In this document: positions 16,944-26,118 of the stretch, piece by piece
Position numbering within the stretch: the stretch's first letter is position 1
Layout: every line of letters begins with the position of its first letter
From: Enterobacter cloacae
GTDB taxonomy: Bacteria > Pseudomonadota > Gammaproteobacteria > Enterobacterales > Enterobacteriaceae
Direction: 5' to 3'
DNA: 64,000 bases
NCBI GenBank assembly: GCA_014169315.1
Contig: AP022133.1
Location: 4,278,001-4,342,000, forward strand
Made by a program: the position numbers and the translations under genes
The notes under the pieces: generated by a model
What the model was told of the DNA's origin: nothing
Databases searched by the model: none
What the model saw: only the letters and a program-made list of their open reading frames with translations

Positions 16944-18625
16944 CCTTTCATCCCTGCGTGCTGATCCCGTGTTACAACCACGGCGCGATGATGGCAAATG
17001 TGCTGTCGCGTCTGACCCCGTTTGGCCTGCCCTGCCTGGTCGTCGATGACGGCAGCGAGGAGAGCACGCGCCTGGAGCTGGAACGTCTGGCGGCAGAACA
17101 ACCGCAGATCACGCTGATACGTCTGGCGGAAAACGCTGGCAAAGGTGCAGCGGTGATAAGAGGCCTGGAAGAGTCTGCCCGCGCGGGATATACCCACGCC
17201 GTTCAGGTAGATGCCGACGGCCAGCATGCAATTGAAGATATTCCCAGGTTGCTGGCGCTGGCTGAACGCCATCCGGAGGCGCTGATTTCCGGTCAGCCCA
17301 TTTACGATGACTCCATTCCACGTTCGCGCCTCTACGGACGCTGGATAACGCACGTCTGGGTATGGATTGAAACCCTGTCCCTGCAGCTCAAAGACAGCAT
17401 GTGCGGCTTTCGGGTCTACCCGGTGTCACCCACGCTGCAGCTGGCGGCACGCACCCCGCTCGGCAAGCGGATGGACTTTGACACCGAGGTGATGGTCCGG
17501 CTCTACTGGCAGGGCAATACCAGCTATTTTCTGCCGACCCGCGTTACCTACCCGCTCGACGGTTTATCCCATTTCGATGCGCTGAAAGATAACGTGCGGA
17601 TCTCCCTGATGCATACCCGTCTGTTCTTCGGCATGCTGCCGCGCATTCCCGCGCTGCTGCTGCGTCGTCGCGCCCGACACTGGGCGCGGCAGAATGAGGT
17701 CAAAGGGCTGTGGGGAATGCGCCTGATGTTGCGCGTCTGGCAGTTGTTTGGCCGACGGGCATTTACTCTGCTGCTGTGGCCGGTTATCGGCATGTACTGG
17801 CTTACCGCCCACCCGGCGAGGCAGGCCTCGCAGCAGTGGATAAAGAGAGTGAAAACGACGCTGGCGCAACGAAACCTGCCGGTTCCGCCTCGCCTCAACA
17901 GCTTTTTCCACTTTATGCGCTTCGGCAATGCCATGCTGAACAAAGTTGCCAGTTGGCGCGGTGAGCTGAAGCTTAATCGTGACGTGGTTTTTGCCGCTGG
18001 CGCGCGCGAAGCGCTCAATATGGATGCGCCGCAGGGCAAACTGCTGCTGGCCTCGCATCTTGGCGATGTTGAAGCCTGTCGGGCGCTGGCCCAGCTTGAA
18101 GGCAGTAAAGTCATCAATGCCCTGGTATTCAGCGATAACGCCCAACGCTTTAAGCAGATAATGACCGAGATGGCTCCCCAGGCTGGCGTGAATTTGATGC
18201 CGGTGATCGACATCGGACCGGACACGGCTATCGCTATCAAAGAGAAGCTGGAGCGCGGTGAATGGGTCGCGATTGTGGGTGACCGCATTGCCGTCACTCC
18301 ACAACGCGGCGGTGACTGGCGCGTGATCTGGAGCCAGTTTATGGGTCAGCCCGCGCCGTTCCCACAGGGGCCCTTCATCCTGGCCTCCATTCTGCGCTGC
18401 CCGGTGATGTTGATTTATGCCCTGTGCCAGCAGGACCGACTCACCATCCACTACGAACCCTTTGCCGACCCGCTGCTGCTGCCACGCGGTGAGCGTCAGC
18501 AGGCGCTACAACAGGCTGTCGATCGCTATGCACAGCGGCTTGAGCATTACGCATTAATGTCGCCGCTCGACTGGTTTAATTTTTTCGATTTCTGGCATCT
18601 GCCGGATGCCAAAGAGAAGGAGTAA
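16934..18625 (+). CDS. apeJ: Fusion of GT2 glycosyltransferase and LpxL-like acyltransferase ApeJ
   Basis: A 563-residue bifunctional protein. Residues 1-about 245 form a family 2 glycosyltransferase (CLVVDDGSEES, then VQVDADGQHAIEDI with the DXD-like metal site). After a basic and hydrophobic stretch (about 245-300), residues 310-563 resemble the lipid A acyltransferases LpxL/LpxM, with the HX4E motif in SHLGDVE, then VGDRIAV and PFPQGPFILA. It probably links the polyene to a sugar or lipid carrier at the inner membrane (inference). It starts 10 bp before the apeI stop. Confidence 0.87.
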   Translation: MSVTFHPCVLIPCYNHGAMMANVLSRLTPFGLPCLVVDDGSEESTRLELERLAAEQPQITLIRLAENAGKGAAVIRGLEESARAGYTHAVQVDADGQHAIEDIPRLLALAERHPEALISGQPIYDDSIPRSRLYGRWITHVWVWIETLSLQLKDSMCGFRVYPVSPTLQLAARTPLGKRMDFDTEVMVRLYWQGNTSYFLPTRVTYPLDGLSHFDALKDNVRISLMHTRLFFGMLPRIPALLLRRRARHWARQNEVKGLWGMRLMLRVWQLFGRRAFTLLLWPVIGMYWLTAHPARQASQQWIKRVKTTLAQRNLPVPPRLNSFFHFMRFGNAMLNKVASWRGELKLNRDVVFAAGAREALNMDAPQGKLLLASHLGDVEACRALAQLEGSKVINALVFSDNAQRFKQIMTEMAPQAGVNLMPVIDIGPDTAIAIKEKLERGEWVAIVGDRIAVTPQRGGDWRVIWSQFMGQPAPFPQGPFILASILRCPVMLIYALCQQDRLTIHYEPFADPLLLPRGERQQALQQAVDRYAQRLEHYALMSPLDWFNFFDFWHLPDAKEKE

Positions 18626-18628
18626 AGG

Positions 18629-19051
18629 GTGCTGACCGATCCCCGCTTTACGACGGAAGTAGAGATCACCGTGCCGTTCCACGACGTCGATATGATGGGC
18701 GTGGTCTGGCACGGCAACTATTTCCGCTACTTTGAGATCGCCCGCGAGGCGCTGCTCAACCAGTTTGATTATGGCTACCGCCAGATGAAAGCCTCCGGCT
18801 ACGTCTGGCCAGTGGTCGATACCCGGGTGAAATACCGTGATGCGGTGACCTTCGAGCAGCGTATCCGCGTGCGGGCGCATATTGAAGAGTATGAAAACCG
18901 TCTGCGTATCGCCTATCAAATTTTCGATGCGCAAAGCGGTAAACGCACCACCACCGGTTACACCATCCAGGTGGCAGTAGAAGAAGCCACTCGCGAAATG
19001 TGTTTTGTCAGCCCGGCTATCTTGTTTGAACGTATGGGAGTAACGCCATGA
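18629..19051 (+). CDS. apeK: Hotdog-fold thioesterase ApeK
   Basis: A 140-residue 4-hydroxybenzoyl-CoA thioesterase-like hotdog protein. The signature FHDVDMMGVVWHGNYFRYFEIAREALL has the Asp of the DXXGVVWHGNY motif used in catalysis. It may release the polyene acid from ACP or clear stalled chains. The start is GTG at 18629, with AAGGAG at 18617-18622, 3 bp after apeJ; no ATG fits. It overlaps apeL by ATGA. Confidence 0.86.
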   Translation: MLTDPRFTTEVEITVPFHDVDMMGVVWHGNYFRYFEIAREALLNQFDYGYRQMKASGYVWPVVDTRVKYRDAVTFEQRIRVRAHIEEYENRLRIAYQIFDAQSGKRTTTGYTIQVAVEEATREMCFVSPAILFERMGVTP

Positions 19052-19653
19052 AATGGTTGCCTTTGTTGATGCTGATGCTAAGCCCGCTGGTCAGCGCCGT
19101 AACCCTGGATGAACTGCAGCAGCGGTTTATCGGGCAGCCCGTTGTGCGCGCCCACTTCGAGCAAGTGCGTACCATCAAGGATATGCCGCAGCCGCTGCGC
19201 TCGCAGGGCGAGATGATGATCGCCCGCGATGACGGCCTGCTGTGGGATCAAAAGGCCCCTTTCCCGATGACGCTGCTGCTGGATGACAAACGGATGGTGC
19301 AGACGATCAACGGCCAGCCGCCGCAGACCATTACTGCCGAAAACAATCCGCAGATGTTTCAGTTCAACCACCTTCTGCGGGCGCTGTTCCAGGCCGACCG
19401 TAAAGTGCTGGAAGAGAACTTCCGCATCGATTTTAAAGACCTGGGTGAAGGCCGCTGGTCGCTGGTGTTAACGCCAACAACCACACCGCTGGACAAGATT
19501 TTCGCCACCCTCGACCTGGGCGGCGCAACCTATCTGGAGTCGATCCGTCTGAACGACAAACAGGGCGATCGCACGGATATTGCCCTTTCCCGCCACCAAC
19601 TGACGCCCGCCAGCCTGACCGATGACGAACGACAACGCTTTACCGCACCGTAA
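19048..19653 (+). CDS. apeL: LolA-like periplasmic carrier ApeL
   Basis: A 201-residue secreted protein with the signal MKWLPLLMLMLSPLVSA, cleaved after residue 17. The rest resembles LolA, the periplasmic chaperone that carries lipoproteins to the outer membrane. In an APE cluster it should escort the lipid-linked pigment across the periplasm (inference). It overlaps apeK by 4 bp and apeM by 32 bp. Confidence 0.86.
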   Translation: MKWLPLLMLMLSPLVSAVTLDELQQRFIGQPVVRAHFEQVRTIKDMPQPLRSQGEMMIARDDGLLWDQKAPFPMTLLLDDKRMVQTINGQPPQTITAENNPQMFQFNHLLRALFQADRKVLEENFRIDFKDLGEGRWSLVLTPTTTPLDKIFATLDLGGATYLESIRLNDKQGDRTDIALSRHQLTPASLTDDERQRFTAP

Positions 19654-21946
19654 ATCCCTGCGCCCGGCGCTGCTGTGGGCCACGGTATGCCTGATCCTGC
19701 TGGGCGTGCTGCTGTCGCTGCTGCCTGGCGCACGCCTGAACAGCAGCGTGCTGGCCATGTTGCCGAAACAGGCGCTTGGGGCGATCCCGCCGGCGCTCAA
19801 CGACGGGTTTATGCAGCGTCTCGATCGTCAACTGGTCTGGCTGGTCAGCCCCGGTAAGGATCCCGATCCGCGCGTGGCGAAGTACTGGCTGACGCTACTG
19901 CAAAGCAGCGGTTCGCTCAACGACGTAAAAGGCCCGATGGATGCCGACGGGCAAAAAGCCTGGGGTGAGTTCTTCTGGCAGCACCGCAACGGCCTGATCG
20001 ACGCCGCCACCCGCGCCCGTCTGCAAAACGGCGGTGAAGCGCAGGCGCAGTGGATTTTATCCCAGCTTTATTCCGCTTTTTCTGGCGTAAGCGGCAAAGA
20101 GCTGCAAAACGATCCGCTGATGCTGATGCGCGGCTCGCAGCTGGCGCTGGCGCAAAACAGCCAGAAGTTGCGGCTGATGGACGGTTGGCTGGTCACTCAG
20201 GATGAGGCCGGAAACTATTGGTATCTGCTGCACGGCGAGCTGTCGGGGTCATCCTTCGATATGCAGCAAACCCACCAGCTGGTCACTACCCTTAACGCCC
20301 TGCAGAAGACTCTGAAGGCGCACTACCCGCAGGCACAGCTGCTTTCACGCGGCACCGTGTTCTACAGTGATTACGCCAGTCAGCAGGCGAAGCGGGATGT
20401 CTCCACGCTGGGTATCGCCACCATTCTGGGGGTGATCCTGTTGATTGTGGCGGTATTCCGCTCTCTGCGCCCGCTGCTGCTGTGCTTGATCTCCATCGCT
20501 ATCGGCGCGCTGGCGGGTACGGTGGTTACGCTGCTGCTGTTTGGCGAACTGCATCTGATGACGCTGGTGATGAGCATGAGCATCATCGGCATTTCGGCAG
20601 ATTACACGCTCTACTACCTGACTGAACGGATGGTCCACGGCGCAGAACATTCACCGTGGCAAAGCCTGGCCAGGGTGCGAAACGCTCTGCTGCTGGCGCT
20701 ACTGACAACCGTCGCAGCATACCTGATCATGATGCTGGCCCCCTTCCCGGGGATCCGCCAGATGGCGGTGTTTGCCGCCGTGGGCCTGAGTGCCTCCTGC
20801 CTGACGGTTATTTTCTGGCACCCGTGGCTGTGCCGGGGTTTGCCGGTGCGCCCGGTTCCGGCGATGGTGTTGATGTTACGCTGGCTGGCGGCCTGGCGAC
20901 GCAATAAAAAGCTTTCCGTGGGTCTGCCTGTCCTGCTGGCACTGGTTTCGGCTGCCGGGATCGCCACCCTGAAAGTGGACGACGATATCGCCCAGTTGCA
21001 GGCGCTGCCGCAGGATATCCTGGCGCAGGAGAAAACCATTACCGCCCTGACCGGACAGAGCGTCGATCAGAAATGGTTTGTGGTGTATGGCGCATCGTCC
21101 CAGCAAACGCTGGAGCGGCTGGAAGCCTTCACTCCGGCGCTGGCTCAGGCACAAAAAGCGGGTGAAATTACCCGCTGGCGCACCCTGCCGCTGAACTCGA
21201 TGGCCCGGCAAAACAGCGATCTCACCCTGCTGCGAAACGCCGCCCCGGCGGTCACAAAAGTGCTGCAAAGCGCAGGGCTGACTACCGTATCGCCTAATCT
21301 GGACGCGATGCCTGTCAGCGTGGATGCATGGCTCAAAAGCCCGGCCAGCGAAGGCTGGCGTCTGCTGTGGCTGACTCTGCCTGACGGTGAAAGTGGTGTT
21401 CTGGTCCCGGTGGACGGCGCGAAAAGCAGCGCTGCGCTCAGTAAACTGGCCGCCAGCCATGAGGGTGTCGTCTGGGTCGATCGCAAAGCCAGTTTCGATA
21501 GCCTGTTTGCCCTCTATCGCACGCTACTAACAGGATTACTGTTTGTGGCGCTGGCAGTGATTGCCTGCGGGGCGATGGTCCGTCTCGGCTGGCGCAAAGG
21601 GCTTATCAGTCTGGTGCCTTCCGTACTGTCGCTCAGCTGTGGGCTGGCTGCCCTGGCCGTGACGGGCCATACGGTCAATCTGTTTTCGCTACTGGCGCTG
21701 GTACTGGTGCTCGGTATTGGCATCAACTACACGCTGTTTTTCAGCAACCCGCGCGGTACGCCCCTGACGTCGATGCTGGCCATTACCCTGGCGATGATGA
21801 CCACCTTGTTGACGCTGGGCATGCTGGTGTTCAGCGCCACGCAGGCCATCGGCAGCTTTGGTATCGTGCTGGTGAGCGGCATTTTTACCGCCTTCCTGCT
21901 GGCCCCGCTGGCGATGCCTGTTAAGAAAGAGAGAAAACGCAAATGA
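19622..21946 (+). CDS. apeM: MMPL/RND-type exporter ApeM
   Basis: A 774-residue RND-superfamily (MMPL) membrane protein: one N-terminal membrane segment (residues 15-37), a large periplasmic loop, a block of five segments (about 260-420, with MTLVMSMSIIGISADYTLYYLTER), a second loop (about 450-620), and a second block of about six segments (with LFSLLALVLVLGIGINYTLFFS). It should export the polyene or its lipid conjugate to the periplasm for ApeL. The first 32 bp overlap apeL; an internal later start is possible but would remove the first segment. Confidence 0.9.
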   Translation: MTNDNALPHRKSLRPALLWATVCLILLGVLLSLLPGARLNSSVLAMLPKQALGAIPPALNDGFMQRLDRQLVWLVSPGKDPDPRVAKYWLTLLQSSGSLNDVKGPMDADGQKAWGEFFWQHRNGLIDAATRARLQNGGEAQAQWILSQLYSAFSGVSGKELQNDPLMLMRGSQLALAQNSQKLRLMDGWLVTQDEAGNYWYLLHGELSGSSFDMQQTHQLVTTLNALQKTLKAHYPQAQLLSRGTVFYSDYASQQAKRDVSTLGIATILGVILLIVAVFRSLRPLLLCLISIAIGALAGTVVTLLLFGELHLMTLVMSMSIIGISADYTLYYLTERMVHGAEHSPWQSLARVRNALLLALLTTVAAYLIMMLAPFPGIRQMAVFAAVGLSASCLTVIFWHPWLCRGLPVRPVPAMVLMLRWLAAWRRNKKLSVGLPVLLALVSAAGIATLKVDDDIAQLQALPQDILAQEKTITALTGQSVDQKWFVVYGASSQQTLERLEAFTPALAQAQKAGEITRWRTLPLNSMARQNSDLTLLRNAAPAVTKVLQSAGLTTVSPNLDAMPVSVDAWLKSPASEGWRLLWLTLPDGESGVLVPVDGAKSSAALSKLAASHEGVVWVDRKASFDSLFALYRTLLTGLLFVALAVIACGAMVRLGWRKGLISLVPSVLSLSCGLAALAVTGHTVNLFSLLALVLVLGIGINYTLFFSNPRGTPLTSMLAITLAMMTTLLTLGMLVFSATQAIGSFGIVLVSGIFTAFLLAPLAMPVKKERKRK

Positions 21947-22521
21947 ACGCTTTTTACCGCGCCGCCGCGCTGGCTGCGACGCTGCTGCTGGCGGGCTGTA
22001 GCCATTCGACCAATACTGAAGGATCGCGTCCGCAGGCCTGGCTCCAGCCGGGCACCAAAGTGACGCTGCCACCGCCGGGCATTACCCCCGCGGTCAGTTC
22101 GCAACAGTTGCTGACAGGCAGCTTTAACGGGCAAACGCAGTCTTTGCTGGTGATGCTCAACGCAGATGCGCACAAAGTGACGCTTGCCGGGCTTTCTTCT
22201 GTCGGTATTCGTCTGTTCCTGGCGACGTATGATGAAACCGGTATCCACACCGAACAGTCGATCGTCGTGCCGCAATTGCCTCCGGCCAGCCAGGTGCTGG
22301 CCGATGTCATGCTCAGCCACTGGCCGCTCAGCGCCTGGCAGCCACAGTTACCGAAGGGCTGGACGCTGAAAGATCATGGCGATCGGCGCGAGTTGCGTAA
22401 TACCAGCGGCAAGCTAATCACCGAGATTGTCTACCTGCAACGTAAAGGCAAACGCGAGCCGATCAGCATCGAGCAACACGTTTTTAAATACCACATCACC
22501 ATTCAATATCTGGGTGACTGA
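21943..22521 (+). CDS. apeN: DUF3261 lipoprotein ApeN
   Basis: A 192-residue lipoprotein with the signal MNAFYRAAALAATLLLAGC, lipobox LAGC, lipidated cysteine at residue 19, followed by a beta-rich DUF3261 domain. It resembles LolB-type receptors in position and size. With ApeL and ApeM it would complete an export route to the outer membrane (inference). It overlaps apeM by ATGA and ends one base before the apeO start. Confidence 0.85.
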   Translation: MNAFYRAAALAATLLLAGCSHSTNTEGSRPQAWLQPGTKVTLPPPGITPAVSSQQLLTGSFNGQTQSLLVMLNADAHKVTLAGLSSVGIRLFLATYDETGIHTEQSIVVPQLPPASQVLADVMLSHWPLSAWQPQLPKGWTLKDHGDRRELRNTSGKLITEIVYLQRKGKREPISIEQHVFKYHITIQYLGD

Positions 22522-22522
22522 G

Positions 22523-23692
22523 ATGATCTACATTTCCGCTGTTGGCATGGTCAACGCGCTGGGCAACTCGCTGGATGAGATTGCCGCTAACCTGACGGCG
22601 GGCATCGCTCCGGGTATGCACTGCCGAACGGGCTGGCTGCAGGATCAACCCGAGGCCGTCCTGGGTGGCGTGGAAGGTGAACTGCCGCCCATCCCGGAAG
22701 CCTTGTCCGCACACCGTACCCGCAATAACCAGTTATTACTGGCCGCACTGGCGCAAATTCAGTCCACCGTTGATGAGGCTATCAACCGCGTTGGCCGTGA
22801 CCGCGTGGCGGTTGTGCTTGGCACCAGTACCTCCGGGCTGGATGAAGGTGATGTGCATGTGCGTCGCAGCCTCAACGGTGAAGCCAGCAGCCAATGGCAG
22901 TATCCACAACAGGAGCTGGGCGATCCGTCCCGCTTCCTGGCCAACTGGCTGCAGCTGGAAGGCCCGGCATATACCATCTCGACAGCCTGCTCTTCCAGCG
23001 CCCGGGCGATCATCAGCGGTCGTCGCCTGATCGACGCCGGACTGGTTGATATCGCCATTGTTGGCGGCGCAGACACGCTTAGCCGAATGCCAGTGAACGG
23101 TTTTAACAGCCTCGAATCACTTTCCCCTACGCTCTGCGAGCCATTTGGCCGCGACCGTCGGGGTATCACCATTGGTGAAGCCGCAGCGTTAATGGTGCTG
23201 ACCCGAGAGCCTGCGGAAGTGGCACTGCTGGGGACAGGGGAATCAAGCGATGCTTACCATATTTCCGCCCCGCACCCGCAAGGCCAGGGAGCCATTCACG
23301 CCATTACCCAGGCGCTGAACGAAGCGGGCCTACACGCTGGTGATATCGGCTATATCAACCTGCATGGCACCGCCACGCCACTCAACGACCAAATTGAATC
23401 GCAGGTGGTACACGATCTCTTTGGGGAAAACGTGCCCTGCAGTTCCACCAAACATCTTACCGGCCACACGCTGGGGGCTGCCGGTATCACAGAAGCAGCG
23501 CTGAGCTGGCTTATCCTGACGCACAATCTGCCGTTACCGCCACAGGATTTCACCCGCTATGCGCCGGACGACACGCTGCCACCGTGCGGAGTGTTGCACA
23601 GGAGCATCGCCCTGAAAAAACCGGTCATTTTGTCTAACTCATTCGCATTTGGCGGTAACAACGCCAGCATCCTGCTGGGGAGAGTGTCATGA
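22523..23692 (+). CDS. apeO: Beta-ketoacyl-ACP synthase ApeO
   Basis: A 389-residue ketosynthase with the full Cys-His-His triad: Cys156 in TISTACSSSA, His in NLHGTATPLND (about residue 284) and His in KHLTGHTLGAAG (about 321). It condenses malonyl-ACP with the growing aryl-polyenoyl chain, with ApeC as the likely chain-length partner. The ATG at 22523 matches the normal N-terminus MIYISAVGMVNALG. The frame open back to 22427 crosses apeN and is rejected. It overlaps apeP by ATGA. Confidence 0.93.
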   Translation: MIYISAVGMVNALGNSLDEIAANLTAGIAPGMHCRTGWLQDQPEAVLGGVEGELPPIPEALSAHRTRNNQLLLAALAQIQSTVDEAINRVGRDRVAVVLGTSTSGLDEGDVHVRRSLNGEASSQWQYPQQELGDPSRFLANWLQLEGPAYTISTACSSSARAIISGRRLIDAGLVDIAIVGGADTLSRMPVNGFNSLESLSPTLCEPFGRDRRGITIGEAAALMVLTREPAEVALLGTGESSDAYHISAPHPQGQGAIHAITQALNEAGLHAGDIGYINLHGTATPLNDQIESQVVHDLFGENVPCSSTKHLTGHTLGAAGITEAALSWLILTHNLPLPPQDFTRYAPDDTLPPCGVLHRSIALKKPVILSNSFAFGGNNASILLGRVS

Positions 23693-24162
23693 GCTACTTA
23701 CCACCTGTTACCTATCTGCCACACGATGCGCCGATGCTGTTGCTGGAGTCCGTTGAACGTGTCACTGACGACACCGCCGTGTGCCGCGTAGCGGTCAACA
23801 GGCAAAGCGTACTGGCACCGTTTCTGAATGCGGAGGGTGACCTGCCGGGCTGGTATGCGCTCGAACTCATGGCGCAGACCGTTGGCGTTTGGTCTGGCTG
23901 GCATCGTCAGCAGCAAGGACAGGATCATATTGCTCTGGGTATGGTGCTCGGTGCGCGCGAGCTGGTGTGCGCCAGCGGTTATTTTACTGCGGGGGCGACG
24001 CTGGAGATCACCGTCAAACTGCTGATGCAGGACGAGCGTTTCGGCAGTTTCGAATGCGCCATTACTGCCGGTGATAAGGTACTGGCCACCGGCCGCGTAA
24101 ACACTTTCCAGCCGAGTGCAGAAGAATTAACATCGCTTTTTAATCAGGGATTAAACGCATGA
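23689..24162 (+). CDS. apeP: Dehydratase partner subunit ApeP (lacks catalytic His)
   Basis: A 157-residue hotdog protein similar to FabA/FabZ-type dehydratases. Glu59 in WYALELMAQTVG fits the acidic catalytic position, but 14 residues earlier, where FabZ and ApeI have histidine, there is Phe45. It is therefore likely to work as the partner of ApeI rather than alone, as in the known ApeI:ApeP heterodimer. ATGA overlaps on both sides, with apeO and apeQ, suggest coupled translation. Confidence 0.87.
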   Translation: MSYLPPVTYLPHDAPMLLLESVERVTDDTAVCRVAVNRQSVLAPFLNAEGDLPGWYALELMAQTVGVWSGWHRQQQGQDHIALGMVLGARELVCASGYFTAGATLEITVKLLMQDERFGSFECAITAGDKVLATGRVNTFQPSAEELTSLFNQGLNA

Positions 24163-24890
24163 GTCGTTCCGTACTGGTCACCGGGGCCAGCAAAGGCATT
24201 GGTCGTGCCATCGCCCGCCAGCTTGCCGCTGACGGGTTCACCGTAGGTGTGCATTACCATCGTGACGCCACAGGCGCGCAGGAGACACTGGATGCCATCA
24301 CCCTGGCTGGCGGCAAGGGTCGTTTACTCTCCTTCGATGTGGGTAACCGCGAGCAATGTCGTGAGGTGATTGAGCAGAACATCGACACCCACGGGGCATG
24401 GTATGGCGTGGTCAGTAACGCCGGGATCACACGTGACGGCGCGTTTCCAGCGCTCAGCGAAGACGACTGGGATAGCGTGATCCACACTAACCTCGACAGT
24501 TTTTATAATGTCATTCACCCTTGCATTATGCCGATGATCGGCACCCGTCAGGGGGGGCGTATTATCACCTTATCGTCGGTGTCCGGCGTAATGGGCAACC
24601 GTGGCCAGGTGAACTACAGCGCGGCAAAAGCGGGCATCATCGGAGCCACCAAAGCACTGGCAATTGAGCTGGCGAAGCGAAAAATCACGGTGAACTGCAT
24701 TGCGCCCGGGCTAATCAATACCGGGATGATCGAGATGGAAGAAGCCGCACTAAAAGAAGCGATGTCCATCATCCCAATGAAACGTATGGGCCAGGCCGAG
24801 GAAGTCGCAGGGCTGGCCAGTTATCTGATGTCAGATATTGCGGGCTACGTCACCCGCCAGGTCATTTCCATTAACGGAGGAATGCTATGA
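24159..24890 (+). CDS. apeQ: 3-ketoacyl-ACP reductase ApeQ (FabG-like)
   Basis: A 243-residue short-chain dehydrogenase: cofactor motif VTGASKGIGRAIA (residues 6-18), NAG motif SNAGITRDGAF, catalytic serine in LSSVSGVMGN and the YSAAKAG motif (Tyr and Lys of the active site). It reduces 3-ketoacyl-ACP before dehydration by ApeI/ApeP. The sequence is close to FabG. ATGA overlaps with apeP and apeR. Confidence 0.93.
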   Translation: MSRSVLVTGASKGIGRAIARQLAADGFTVGVHYHRDATGAQETLDAITLAGGKGRLLSFDVGNREQCREVIEQNIDTHGAWYGVVSNAGITRDGAFPALSEDDWDSVIHTNLDSFYNVIHPCIMPMIGTRQGGRIITLSSVSGVMGNRGQVNYSAAKAGIIGATKALAIELAKRKITVNCIAPGLINTGMIEMEEAALKEAMSIIPMKRMGQAEEVAGLASYLMSDIAGYVTRQVISINGGML

Positions 24891-26116
24891 CGCGTCGCGT
24901 GGTGATTACAGGGATGGGTGGGGTCACTGCCTTTGGCGAAAACTGGCAATCCGTTTCCAGCAGACTGCTGGCGTATGAAAATGCGGTACGCACCATGCCA
25001 GAGTGGCAGATTTATGATGGCCTGCACACCCTACTGGGCGCGCCGATTGATGATTTTACCCTACCGGAACACTATACCCGCAAGCGTATCCGTGCCATGG
25101 GTCGCGTGTCGTTGATGTCGACCCGCGCCACTGAGTTAGCTCTGGAACAAGCGGGCTTGATTGGCGAAGCCGTGCTCACTAACGGCCAAACCGGTATCGC
25201 CTATGGTTCTTCCACTGGCAGTACCGGGCCGGTCAGCGAGTTTGCGACCATGCTCACCGAAAAGCACACCAATAACATCACCGGCACCACCTACGTGCAG
25301 ATGATGCCACACACCACCGCCGTGAACACGGGCCTGTTCTTTGGCCTGCGTGGTCGTGTTATCCCGACATCAAGCGCCTGTACGTCCGGCAGTCAGGCGA
25401 TTGGCTACGCCTGGGAAGCGATTCGTCATGGTTATCAAACCGTCATGGTCGCCGGCGGAGCGGAAGAACTTTGCCCTTCTGAAGCGGCGGTTTTCGATAC
25501 CCTGTTTGCCACCAGCCAGCGCAACGATACGCCTAAAACCACGCCGTCACCATTTGATACTCAGCGCGATGGCCTGGTGATTGGCGAAGGCGCAAGTACC
25601 CTCGTTCTGGAAGAGCTGGAGCACGCCAAAGCGCGCGGTGCCACTATTTATGGCGAGATTGTGGGCTTCGCCACTAACTGCGATGCGGCCCATATCACCC
25701 AGCCACAGCGCGAAACAATGCAGATTTGCATGGAGCAATCACTGGCGATGGCCGGTTTAAGCGCGCTGGACATGGGGTACATTTCTGCCCACGGTACCGC
25801 GACCGATCGCGGTGACATCGCCGAGAGTCTGGCCACCGCCGCGATTTACGGCGACAACGTACCTATCTCATCGCTGAAGAGCTATTTTGGCCACACGCTG
25901 GGGGCCTGTGGGGCAATGGAAGCCTGGCTAAGCCTGCAGATGATGCGTGAAGGCTGGTTTATCCCGACACTCAATTTAAGACAACCAGATGAGCAATGTG
26001 GCGCTTTAGATTATATTATGGGGGAAGCCCGTCAGATTGATTGCGAGTATCTGCAAAGCAATAACTTCGCATTCGGCGGAATCAATACCTCGATAATCAT
26101 CAAACGCTGGGCGTAA
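24887..26116 (+). CDS. apeR: Beta-ketoacyl-ACP synthase ApeR
   Basis: A 409-residue second complete ketosynthase of FabF type, with Cys165 in TSSACTSGSQAIG, His in SAHGTATDRGD (about residue 303) and His in SYFGHTLGACG (about 338). Two intact ketosynthases suggest a division of labour, for example chain start against elongation; the split is not readable from sequence. It overlaps apeQ by ATGA and is followed by acpT after 2 bp. Confidence 0.92.
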   Translation: MTRRVVITGMGGVTAFGENWQSVSSRLLAYENAVRTMPEWQIYDGLHTLLGAPIDDFTLPEHYTRKRIRAMGRVSLMSTRATELALEQAGLIGEAVLTNGQTGIAYGSSTGSTGPVSEFATMLTEKHTNNITGTTYVQMMPHTTAVNTGLFFGLRGRVIPTSSACTSGSQAIGYAWEAIRHGYQTVMVAGGAEELCPSEAAVFDTLFATSQRNDTPKTTPSPFDTQRDGLVIGEGASTLVLEELEHAKARGATIYGEIVGFATNCDAAHITQPQRETMQICMEQSLAMAGLSALDMGYISAHGTATDRGDIAESLATAAIYGDNVPISSLKSYFGHTLGACGAMEAWLSLQMMREGWFIPTLNLRQPDEQCGALDYIMGEARQIDCEYLQSNNFAFGGINTSIIIKRWA

Positions 26117-26118
26117 CT

